Assembly (NCBI GenBank): GCA_027475525.1
Contig: JAMWFC010000126.1
Location: forward strand, 372,001-436,000
DNA: 64,000 nucleotides
Source of the DNA: Macrolepiota albuminosa
Taxonomy: Eukaryota > Basidiomycota > Agaricomycetes > Agaricales > Agaricaceae
Reading direction: 5' to 3'
The notes under the pieces are model-generated. The model worked only from the letters and a program-made list of their open reading frames with translations, had not been told where the DNA came from and made no database searches. Numbering within the stretch: position 1 is the first letter of the stretch; each line of letters opens with the position of its first letter. Positions 34,703-44,044 of this stretch are shown here, piece by piece. A program made the translations under genes and the position numbers.

Positions 34703-36085
34703 TGTCAGGGGACTCTTCATTTCTTCCTTCTTTCACTCCCTATTCCTTCACTCTTCATTTATTCATTTTGGTTTCTTCTATCATTCTCTCATTTTGCTGT
34801 TTCTATTCTCTCAACACTATCTGTTAGTACTATTCTCAGCCTTTGAGGTGCTTTGGTTCTTTAGTGATACAACACTGTACCAGCAGTCAGGGACACAACA
34901 TGCACCAGAAGTCAAAATAAACATTTAATTATGGGCTGAAAACTGTAAGCCTCCTGGTAGCAGTCTCAACAAATTATATCTCCAAAAACACCCCAATAAA
35001 TACACAGACAGTACAGAACAAAGGGCAGGGACCAGCTCAAGCTATCAACTCAACAATAGTCCAACCAATGTTATGGGGAGGGGAAGCATGGGAGCTGGCA
35101 GAGGTGACAAAAGGGAATCAAATTGTGATGATCTAGATCAAGATCTGATCTGACAATGCCCAATTTGATATGACTGAAAGGGGAAAGAGAAAGAAGCATG
35201 GAGGGATGTCAAAAGAGATGAATAGAATGGTGGCACTGAAACATGCATTGAATGGAAGAAGGAAGAGATGAATGGAATGGTGGCACTGAAACATGCATCA
35301 CCAAAATGGAAAATGGAACAACAAATTAGGTAAGGAATGCTGGGAGGTCAAGAGCAAAAAGTCATGTGATCTGGTGGTCTGTGCACTGGAAAATTAGTAT
35401 AAATAGTCCAAGTAAAGTAGAGAATAACCAGGCATTTGATAGGCAAAGGCTCAGTGGTTCCCAGGGAGTGAATCACCTAGGCTAGAGTTTATTGAACCTC
35501 TTCTTGGAAGTCTATTGGAAAACAAAGGCTTGGTAGTTCCCAGGGAGTGAACTGCTTAGGCTGGAGTTGACTGAGAACCTTCTACTGCCCACCAGAGTAT
35601 TTGATATTCTGAGAAGCACCCAATACACCAAGTTTATCATCAAGCAACAGTGTGGATTAGAGGTCACTTTCTAAGACCTCAAGAAAGCCCCAGAACTATC
35701 AGTACTATTTGCAACCAAGTACTACATTAGCTATCATTCAGACAAGTGTGGGCCCTTCAGCACCACTTCTAGACTACTTATATAAGCCAGAGTTTGCCTT
35801 TCTGACTTCCAAAGTCCGGAGTTTTCCTGCCTTGTTTGTACAGTTGTTTATTTAGGCAATTTTTGAGTTTTTAAGGTTTTGTTGTACTATACAGTTGTTT
35901 CCCATGCTTCAGAGGCCCCATAAGCATCCAACCTGGCATAGGAAATCCCTAGACTTGTTCTCTTTGGATCTTCCTTTGCAAGGTGAGTAGTTATTATAAT
36001 ATTGTCAGTATATACTCTAATACACTTTGGATCTTCCTCTGCCAGCTGTGTGACTGAGCCACAACCTCCAGAGGTTGCCCTTATA
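34703..36085 (+). mobile_element. solo LTR, family A, split by a nested insertion
   Basis: LTR halves 34703-34864 and 35727-36085 are flanked by the 5-bp duplication GTTGA (34698-34702 and 36086-36090). The 3' end reads TTATA instead of TTACA, a C-to-T change. The interruption is described separately. Confidence 0.88.
34865..35726 (+). mobile_element. nested insertion, probable solo LTR of another family
   Basis: 862 bp, starting TGATACAACACTG and ending AAGTACTACA, flanked by TTAG on both sides (34861-34864 and 35727-35730), so TG...CA ends plus a 4-bp target duplication. No ORF. It contains an imperfect 50-bp direct repeat near 35212-35300. Confidence 0.65.
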
Positions 36086-36129
36086 GTTGACCTCAGTTCA
36101 CAGAGGAGTCCACCACTACTAGGCTGGGA

Positions 36130-37610
36130 GTGGGTTCAGTGGAACACAAAGTGGATGATGCCACCTTGGTGCAGGTCAAAAACAAGTTAGAAGAGAGGCT
36201 GCCACTGAGCCACATCCTGATAGCAGCTTCCTTCATGGACTGTGTTGCATATCAGCACATGAGAAACCAGGACCTGAACTGTCAAGGCCGTACCTTGATA
36301 GACAATCAAGGTATATTGTTCAAAGGATGGACACCTGTAGATGCCATGCAAGAACAGTATCTCAGCCATGCAGAGCACATGGATTGAGAATGGTAGGATG
36401 TGGCCCCACACCCAGCCAAATAAGCTGGAGAATGTGGTGGTAGGCAGTTACCACCCCACTGGAATGTTGCAACTCCAACACACAGCACAGGTCAACAACC
36501 TGTGTGAGCATTCTCTACTATTCTGTCAGAAGAAGGTAGGAATAAGATACTAGGTTAATCAATGATGCAGTTGGCATGTTCTTATGACTACCAGAGGGCA
36601 TCAAGCCACATAAGGCAGAAGCCAAGCACATCTAGCTGTATGAGGAAGAGTCCAAGTTCAGTGACTTGGAGAATTGGACAATGGACATATGTAACTATTT
36701 GGCATTGTGCCAATATAGCAGGGACTGTCTGGACAGAGAACAAGTGTTTGTGCTGCCAGAGTTCTTGGATGGGCCAGCCAAGAATTGGTTCCAGCAGCAT
36801 ATTCTTCATTACAATCAAGCACAACAGCAGTGGATGTTCAAGGATGTTATTCTTGAGTTATATAATTGCTTTGTGAGTGCATTGGCTATGAAAGATGCAC
36901 AAGAAGCATTCATCACTGCTACATATACTGAGAAGCTGGGAGTTCAAGGTTTCTATGATCCTTTGATAGACCATGCCCAAAATATGTCAATATATCCAGA
37001 TAGCTGGGTAATGATTGATACATTCTTAATAGGTATTCTGGATGCAATAAGAGAGTTCCTGATCTGTAATGATGGACTCTCTCCTAAAGTGAACTCCATG
37101 GAGGAATTTGTTGCACATGCACTGCACTATGAACAGTCTCACAAAATGGCATGGCACTTTGATTTACATCAGGCTAAAATGCACTTTATGGTGTGTCTGA
37201 TGAAAAGAATGGAGCCTCAGAAGGTAGGTACCTTCTGGGTGAGACAGAGAGACCTGGCTGACAACCTGGACTCCTGGGTTCTAATACAGCCAGTAGCAGG
37301 GCAGGTGTCAATGTTTAGGAGTGCATGACCACAAGTGCAGTGGGGACCAAGAGATCAGCCAGGAGAAGGAGCTGATGCATGGAAAGGAGTTGACACAAGC
37401 AAGGCATCAAGCCCAAATCTGAGGAGGAAGACAGAGCTAGAATGGGTTCCTGCTTGTGCAAGGGATGCAGGATGTTTCCATTGAAGCAAGGCAGGACATT
37501 TTGCAAGAGAATGTCCAACTAGATCACAATGGCCATCTGGGGATAGGCTACATGCCTTTGTGTGTGCAGCACAGACCACTGTCTAGGTAAACTCAGGTAA
37601 TGAACCTGAT
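36130..37610 (+). pseudogene. gypsy Gag with CCHC zinc knuckle
   Basis: Gag text includes ERLPLSHILIAASFMD, then DREQVFVLPEFLDGPAKNWF, AFITATYTEKLGVQGFYDPL and MEEFVAHALHYEQSHK. It ends in a zinc knuckle (GCFH-stop-SKAGHFAREC, 37470-37514) where the second Cys codon is now TGA (37482-37484). The frame also has a TGA at 37326-37328 where Arg is expected, probably from CGA. The knuckle binds nucleic acid in the particle. Gag packages the element RNA. This copy is inactive. Confidence 0.8.
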
Positions 37611-37692
37611 GTAGACAACAATGAGGTTGACCACCTCAATGCTCAGGATACAGAGGCTGAGAAGGTCTCTGGAAAAGAAGACAACTTGAGCA

Positions 37693-38031
37693 ATGAGCAT
37701 GTTGAGGTATGCTGGATTCATGTTGAAGAAGTTTACTTTGGCACAGCAGAATTATGCAGTGCATGAACTGGAAATGCTGGCAATACTTGAGGCACTCCTC
37801 AAGTGGGAAGACAAGCTGATGGGATATAAAATCCATATCATCACTGATCATAAAGCGCTGTTATCCCCCAGACAGCACCAGTGGATTGACTATATGTCCC
37901 AGTACCAGTTTGATATAACATATGTCAAGGGCAAACTTAATAAAGTTGCCAATTGTCTATTGAGATATTTTGAGAGCAATATCATTACTGAGCATCACAA
38001 TAGCTATGACTATGTCAATGTAGATGTACAC
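37693..38031 (+). pseudogene. gypsy RNase H remnant
   Basis: KKFTLAQQNYAVHELEMLAI, HIITDHKAL and SPRQHQWIDYMSQYQFDITY are the RNase H and connection blocks of a gypsy polymerase. About eight residues are missing between DHKAL and SPRQ compared with the usual spacing. The reverse transcriptase that should precede it is absent. The frame differs from that of gag. Confidence 0.85.
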
Positions 38032-38185
38032 ATTGACCTCCAAAGTGACAACCTCCTCTATCATTGTCATAGGGAGGTCAAGGAGCATATAGTAGAGCTC
38101 TGTGCAATATTGACCTCCAAAGTGACAACCTCCTCTATCATTGTCATAGGGAGGTCAAGGAGCATATAGTAGAGCTCTGTGCAAT
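38032..38185. repeat. 77-bp exact tandem duplication in gypsy
   Basis: TTGACCTCCAAAGTGACAAC recurs at 38034 and 38111. Confidence 0.93.
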
Positions 38186-38529
38186 GCAAGCTTGGGAGCT
38201 CCAGCATAGTAGGCATGTAATAGAAAAGCATGAAGCAAGGGATGTGGAAGCTGAGCAATTTAGGCTGGCTCAGTAGGGATCAAGCCCATCACAGGAAATG
38301 ACTCTGGCTGATACATTGAATCTGTGTGGAGGTGTCAATGCGCCTCCCCCAGCAGTTGCAGATAACTTTGGGATCCTGGTTAAACAGTTGTATCTGAAGA
38401 ATCCACTATATGCTGAGGTACTGGAACATTCAGGCAACCATCCATGCTTCAAGGCAGATGCTGAGGGACTGCTGTAGATGTGCAACATCTGCAACTGTAA
38501 CATAGTCTGTCTGCTGTGGAATCAAAGCC

Positions 38530-39290
38530 TTATCACCACTGTACTCATGCAGGCTCATGAAGTCATAGATTATTTTGGAGCTGGCAAGATGCTGGAGTAC
38601 TTGAGACAGTGGTACTGGTGGCCTCAGATGTATACCAAAGTCACAAAGTTTTGTCAGACATGTGTTTCATGTCAGAGAGCAAAGACTAGTAACCAGAAAC
38701 TTGCCAGGAAGCTGCATTCACAAAGTTTTGTCAGACATGTGTTTCATGTCAGAGAGCAAAGACTAGTAACCAGAAACTTGCCAGGAAGCTGCATTCCCTG
38801 CCTATCCTGGTTAAGCCATGAGATTCTATAGGAATAGACTTTGTGGGACTGTTTCCAGAGGCCAAAGGGTTCAACTGCCATTGGGTGGTAATCTGTCACA
38901 TAACAAGCATGGTATACTTGATACCAGTGCACACAATGATGAAAGCCTCTGAGCTTTCATGGATGTACCTCAAGGATATTGTGAGGCTTCATAGCCTCCC
39001 AAGCTCAATTGTGAGTGACAAGGATTTGAAATTCATGTCACTATGGTGGCATGAGCTACACAAGTTGCTTAAAGCAAGGTTACTGATGTCAACATTGTTT
39101 CACTCTCAGACAGATGGACAGACTGAGCAAGTCAACTATAGTGTGGCTCAGATAGTCTAGACAGTGGTCAGGCCTGACTAACAAAGCTGGGTAGATAAGA
39201 TTCTGCTGACTGAGTTTGCAATTAATGCCAGTGTCTTAGAGACTACTGGATATGCACCATCTCTATATAATGCGACAATGCCTGGGAAAT
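38530..39290 (+). pseudogene. gypsy integrase
   Basis: The zinc-binding H2C2 segment (AHEVIDYFGAGKMLEYLRQW and CQTCVSCQRAK) precedes the catalytic core. The core keeps its three acidic residues: D in GIDFVGLFPE, D in SSIVSDKDLKF and E in QTDGQTEQVN. A 77-bp duplication (38641-38794) separates the two parts and shifts the frame. Stops follow at 39160. The enzyme would insert element DNA into the genome. This copy is dead. Confidence 0.87.
38641..38794. repeat. 77-bp exact tandem duplication in integrase
   Basis: TCACAAAGTTTTGTCAGACA recurs at 38641 and 38718. Confidence 0.95.
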
Positions 39291-39920
39291 GATCTGATTA
39301 GTCAGTTCTGACTAAGGCTGACAAAGATTTGCCTTTTTCGTTTGTTTTTTGGTAGATGTATATATAAAATGCTTAGAAATTTGAAAGAAAATCACCAAAA
39401 AACCAGGAAAAATTCAGAGGCTACTGATACACTGATTGTGAATTTTTTGAGGTTATAAATGCCTAAAGAAATCTGAAAGATTCAAGAAAAATTCATGGCC
39501 TGCAGTATCAGATTGACTAGAACTAGAGTGAATACAAGATGTTATCTTATATAATACTCTGCTGGATGCCTATAGCGTCGTTGACACTAGTAATGAGTGT
39601 GACGCTGCATTACATACCCCCCAATGAGACCAAACACTCGGTCTTAGGACAGGGGTAGGAATGAAATTACAATATGCACAGCAGTGCAAGCATCAGTTGG
39701 AGACGCATATCATGTTGCTGGAACAGGTTAGTACCATAAATGAGGTATTAGTGTCTTCAATAACACCTGAGCTTGGAATATCTGAGTGCGCTAGTGCACA
39801 TATAATGCAAGCAGCAAAAAAACAAGATAAAATTGAGAGTAAAACAAATATATACATGCTACACTGGAGTGCATGTCAGCCTGAAAATATTGAGTGTGTA
39901 CTCAGAATTACCTAAAAAAT
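39291..39920. other. noncoding junction region
   Basis: Sequence changes character after the integrase. The segment around 39590-39660 (GCATTACATACCCCCCAATG) could be a retroelement end, but no pair was found. Confidence 0.35.
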
Positions 39921-39929
39921 AATAGGGGT

Positions 39930-41270
39930 CTATGACCCATCTGATGAGGCCTCCACAACCGTGCCCATCTCCATCACCATTGACTCCTCCTCCAGTGCAA
40001 CGTTAATTGCGGGAGGAGGAGGTGCCGATTCCGTCCTCAGTGGGGTAGTTGACCCCTTGACTGCAGGCAAATCTACCACCATAGACTCAGTAAGCATGAC
40101 ATTAATTGCAGTAGGCATGGTGGTGAGCATACCATGCACCAACGTTTAGTTTAAGAGATTGACCTGATTCGGGTCTATTCCAATGAGGTAGTAGAGGCCA
40201 TTGGCCTCTGGGTTGACAGGGAGATTGCTCTCCTCGTGGTGCTTGAACATAAGATGATAGTGGTTGTCTTCAGTCATCTCCCACCATCCATCCCATTGCG
40301 GGATTGTGGAAGGGGTGCCATAAGTAGAGAGATGCTCTATGCGCTCATCATTGATCTGCTTAAAGATGTCCATAGACATCGTGGGGGAGTGGAACTGCTG
40401 TTCCAGGAAGACCATGCCATAAGTGTAGGCATGGTCCACCCAGTCCAGCAGAATCCAGTTGTGTAGAAAGATGCATAATGCGTTGTTGTCGAAGAAGTTC
40501 TGTGCCTGCTCATTGGGCACGTAAACTTGATGAATCTTGAGCTTTGGCCCATGTTGGGGCTCAAACGGTTGCTTGGGAAACATGGCATCATACAAGGCAA
40601 TCACCTCATGGTACAGCCCTGGCCGGGCCATGACAAGGGTCATGTGCCAAATGATCATGGGTTTGGCTGCACTATTAGTGCAGAGAGCTTGATATAATGT
40701 GAACCCAAAGAGGGTTTGCCAGTGCATATGGTAGGCATGGTCTACCGCAATGCCCTGATAGGTGTTTTCCAGCCTGGGCTGACCAAAGATCAGCGTGTAC
40801 TGCGCCAGCTGGTCCAAGTTGAACAGCATGGCTGGATCTTGAGTGTGCATTACGTGCAGCGCTGTGGAACCATCTTCTTTTGTGTGCAAAAAGCGCCCCG
40901 GAATGTGTTGTCGCTCTACAAGAGTGAGGTCGTCAGGGCCCTGCATTGGGTTGACAAGGTCCTGGTATTGAGGCTCCTTCATCAGGAGCTACATGGTACG
41001 GTTGTGCAGAGCCTCAACTGTTCGCTGTGCAAACATCTGAAGCTCCATGATCAACATGTAGGCAACAATTCTGTCGCGATGCAGGATGTGAACGTTCATA
41101 TAATATTTGTAGAGCCGGTCTAGCTCTAACAGAGTGTGGGGAAGACCGCACAGGGTGTGCTTATACACAATTGTACCTGGAATGTGGGCACGCTGGCCAG
41201 AGGCATACTCATATGACGCTGCTCTATTGGCGTCAGCTCCTATCAGCACCATCATAGAATACAGAGCCAT
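39930..41270 (-). pseudogene. conserved orphan protein, two in-frame stops
   Basis: The minus strand is open from 41270 to 39930 apart from TAG at 40989-40991 (after HNRTM, likely CAG to TAG) and TAA near 40143. The text is strongly protein-like: TLLELDRLYKYYMNVHILHR, DLVNPMQGPDDLTLVERQHI, MLFNLDQLAQYTLIFGQPRL, WILLDWVDHAYTYGMVFLEQ and TIPQWDGWWEMTED. The part after TAA is Pro/Thr-rich and may be read-through. The composition suggests a soluble protein of at least 375 residues. I believe similar unnamed proteins exist in other agaricomycetes but cannot name a domain. The N-terminus overlaps the start of repeat R1, so the true start may have been lost. CpG is retained, so it decayed recently or not at all. 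Confidence 0.6.
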
Positions 41271-41765
41271 GGACGTGTCACAATGTGCTGTATGACACGG
41301 TCCAGTGGATCAATAAAAGGCGGGCACACACATGTGCATGCAGGCCCAGCGGATGCCAGTGGACACTAGCAGATGTCAATGTGCGTCAGCGGCTGCCGGC
41401 GGGCATCAGCCCACGAGTGAAAACCTCCTCCATTGGCAGACTTCATGGCATGAATAAACCCTCCTCAAGGTTCCCCACTTCCCTCCCCTCTCCATTTCTC
41501 CCTGCAATAACTTGAGGCTGCGTGTCTTCCCTTCCCTTCTTTTCCCACCTCCAATGCCAGCATACATCCACAAAAGGGCCCTGCAAACCTATGCAGGCCT
41601 ACGCAAGCCACCAGCGGACATCCACACAAACGTATGTCGATGGACTCAAACCTACACGGGCCCACGCAGGCCTGCGCATGGCACCAGCAGACATCCACAG
41701 AGGCCTATGCAGGTCCACGGAGTCTGGTTGGACCAAGAAAAAAGGTAACTTTGTCTTGCCCACCA

Positions 41766-41860
41766 TATGCCTGTGGGGGGAAAGTGAACCCCCAGCCTTG
41801 GGAAAGCCTCCAGCAACAGAACGCACATTTAACCATTGCATCACAGGTCTGTTACTAACG
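41766..41860 (-). repeat. tRNA-Ser/Leu-like block within R1
   Basis: On the minus strand: A-box-like TGATGCAATGGTT, then GTTGCTGGAGGCTTTCCC and GGGGGTTCACTTTCC. The copy at 56498-56590 on the plus strand has GGTTCAATTCC, a B-box consensus match. No intact cloverleaf was built. Confidence 0.55.
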
Positions 41861-41880
41861 GATAGATTCAAAGGTTGGAT

Positions 41881-42128
41881 AACACAATGAACGGATGCCC
41901 ACCTACGTTTCTGCAGGTTCCCATATGGATTTTTTGAGGTGGAAGGGGGGTGGCAATAACACAATGAACGGATGCCCACCTACGTTTCTGCAGGTTCCCG
42001 TATGGATTTTTTGAGGTGGAAGGGGGGTGGCATACCTCCCAAAAGAGTTTTCCCACCTACGTTTCTGCAGGTTCCCATATGGATTTTTTGAGGTGGAAGG
42101 GGGGTGGCATACCTCCCAAAAGAGTTTT
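41881..42128. repeat. 77-bp duplication, three overlapping copies
   Basis: AACACAATGAACGGATGCCC at 41881 and 41958. CCCACCTACGTTTCTGCAGG occurs at 41898, 41975 and 42052, always 77 apart. Confidence 0.95.
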
Positions 42129-42159
42129 TGTGGCTTGAAAGAGGCGTTGGCATCTGCAG

Positions 42160-42335
42160 CCATCAGCTGGCCATCAGCTGGCATCCATCGGAGTTCGTCA
42201 GCAGCCGTTGTGACCTGCTGGCATCCATTGTGCATCTGTTGGCATCCACCGAATATCTGCTGGTATCAGTCAGCATCCACAGGAATCCACCGGCAACCCC
42301 TGGCATCATCTGGCATTGTCCAGCATCAGGGTGGG
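42160..42335. repeat. degenerate CTGGCATC(C/T) word repeat
   Basis: CTGGCATC-like words recur every 10-20 bases. The same array appears in the other R1 copies (32570-32640 and, inverted, 56205-56360). Confidence 0.7.
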
Positions 42336-42667
42336 AGAGAAGGAAACGGGGTGCGTGAGTGTCCGCTGCATGGGGTGGCAGAAGAGGGATGGGGGTGGGG
42401 AGAAAGAGGGGGAAGGGGGAAGGGGAGGAGCATGGGTATCCGCTGGTACGGACGTCAGGTCAGGGGGGAGGAGGAAAGCGGGGTGCATGTAGTGGACAGG
42501 GGTGGCGTGTGAGGTAGTGTGGGGAGTAGAGAGGATGGCACTGGGGAGAAAGAGGGGGAAGGGCAGAAGAGGGTGCGTGAGTATCTGCTGTCCACTGGCA
42601 TGCCAGCAGACAGTAGTGGACAGTAGCTGACATCAGCATGTGAGCCAGCTGATGTCAGCAGTGCAAT

Positions 42668-42750
42668 CAGTCTCAGTGGTTTAGTGGAATATTCATTTAT
42701 TGATATTCAATATTGTATACAGTGGTGGGTTCTACTCCTACTCCACCTTA
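42668..42750 (+). repeat. tRNA-derived SINE-like repeat
   Basis: AGTGGTTTAGTGGAATA and GTGGGTTCTACTCC at A-box and B-box spacing. The same element lies inverted beside the other R1 copy (55870-55951). Confidence 0.65.
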
Positions 42751-42781
42751 ATGGGGTCTAATAGTGACAATGGAATATTGA

Positions 42782-42935
42782 GAGGCGGGTTCGACTCCTG
42801 CTAGTGACAAATATTTTAATAGGGCCTGTAAGCCCTAATAAAATATCTGTTCATCACTGAGGCGGGTTCGACTCCTGCTAGTGACAAATATTTTAATAGG
42901 GCCTGTAAGCCCTAATAAAATATCTGTTCATCACT
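42782..42935. repeat. 77-bp exact tandem duplication
   Basis: GAGGCGGGTTCGACTCCTGC recurs at 42782 and 42859; the unit carries a B-box-like word. Confidence 0.95.
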
Positions 42936-43124
42936 TGCTAGCATCATCAAGTTGATCCATTAAAAACGCTAGAAATTACTGAAGCGGGTATGGGTTGGAC
43001 AAATTTGCGCATAGTCACGAGATCTGGAATGATCACATGCACAAAGACAACCAACAATCTCTGGAGTTTTAAATGGATCACATTAATGATGCTAGCGGAC
43101 ATCAGCGGCCTGCTGCTCTAATAT

Positions 43125-43278
43125 GCACTAGCAGGAGTCGAACCCACCTCTTGTGCACAATATGAAATATCAATTTATCAATATTCCATTGTACCACAGG
43201 CGCACTAGCAGGAGTCGAACCCACCTCTTGTGCACAATATGAAATATCAATTTATCAATATTCCATTGTACTACAGGC
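43125..43278 (-). repeat. tRNA-derived SINE-like repeat, duplicated by the 77-bp artefact
   Basis: On the minus strand, GTGGTACAATGGAATATTGA (A-box region) is followed by GGTGGGTTCGACTCCTGC (B-box, with a T-stem of 5 pairs and a 7-base loop TTCGACT). The repeat is about 77 bp and appears twice at period 77, so its length coincides with the artefact period. Confidence 0.75.
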
Positions 43279-43522
43279 ACTTACTTAGAAGTCAGGACAG
43301 TGTTCACACTAGCAGACATCAGTGGCCTGTGGTAGTTGATCTGACCCACTCAATTTTCAGTATTGTGTGGAGTGGCAGGTTTCTCAATTTTCAGTATTGT
43401 GTGGAGTGGCAGGTTCGACTCCCCTAGTCCAGACTTCCCTAGTCCACCATAATGACGTATAATGGTGTTTTTTTATACTGCTGCATTTCTGCACTAGATG
43501 TAAACTGTACTAATTTTTGGTA

Positions 43523-43604
43523 AGGACCTGTGGTCGAATGGAATATTGATACATTGATATTTCATATTGTGCACAAGAGCCGGGTTCAAATCCCACTAGT
43601 GCAC
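43523..43604 (+). repeat. tRNA-derived SINE-like repeat, well preserved
   Basis: CCTGTGGTCGAATGGAATAT, then TTGATATTTCATATTGTGCA, then GCCGGGTTCAAATCCCACTA. The A and B boxes fit Pol III promoter consensus. Confidence 0.75.
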
Positions 43605-44044
43605 ATCATTAGACATGACATAACTTTGTTTTACTAATTGTTATTTACGTCTATATTCTTTCTACTGCACAATTTGAGGGTTTGAGTCCCCCTTGTGTAA
43701 TTGTTGAAGAGTGTGTTGTTTTTTGCATTCATGAGAGTGGCATAATGGAACAAAACAATGGGACAGTTAATCTTAGTAGACCTGAGTCCTGTCCAAACTA
43801 ATTGAAATGTCTGTAGTAAAGTGCTGTAGCCTAGTACACAATACTAGAGTGATATTTATGTATAATCCACAGAATGTCCTGTGGTCTAGCAGAATATTGT
43901 CAGTTTATGTTCCTTCTAGTGCACAACTGGAGGTAACAGATCAAACGGATTTATAATGGATTCGTCAGCGGCACAACGGGACGGTTAATCTTGACAAAAA
44001 ATAACCAACGGAAAAGCCAAGAATTATAGTAACTAAGGATTAAA

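Larger units (their letters stand above)
33784..39290 (+). mobile_element. degenerate Ty3/gypsy retrotransposon with internal deletion
   Basis: Plus-strand gag, zinc-knuckle, RNase H and integrase sequences appear in polyprotein order, but protease and reverse transcriptase are missing: the zinc knuckle (37473) is followed about 250 bases later by RNase H. A family-A solo LTR (34703-36085), itself interrupted, sits in the gag region. The whole span is almost free of CpG and carries many in-frame stops. No flanking LTR pair belonging to this element could be identified. It is non-functional. Confidence 0.85.
41235..42660 (+). repeat. dispersed repeat R1, copy 2 (CpG-rich)
   Basis: The best-preserved plus-strand copy. 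Order: ATAGAATACAGAGCC, a TATA-like GATCAATAAAAGG, GCCAGCGGA-type words, an AATAAACCCTCC block (possible polyadenylation signal), the ACAAAAGGGCCCTGCA block, a minus-strand tRNA-like block (41766-41860), the tripled segment 41881-42128, degenerate CTGGCATC words and a purine-rich tract. It is inverted relative to the copy at 55850-57235. Confidence 0.75.

Noticed and set aside
43125..43278. tRNA gene
   Set aside because: A and B boxes and a T-arm are present, but there is no anticodon arm and the unit is a dispersed repeat.
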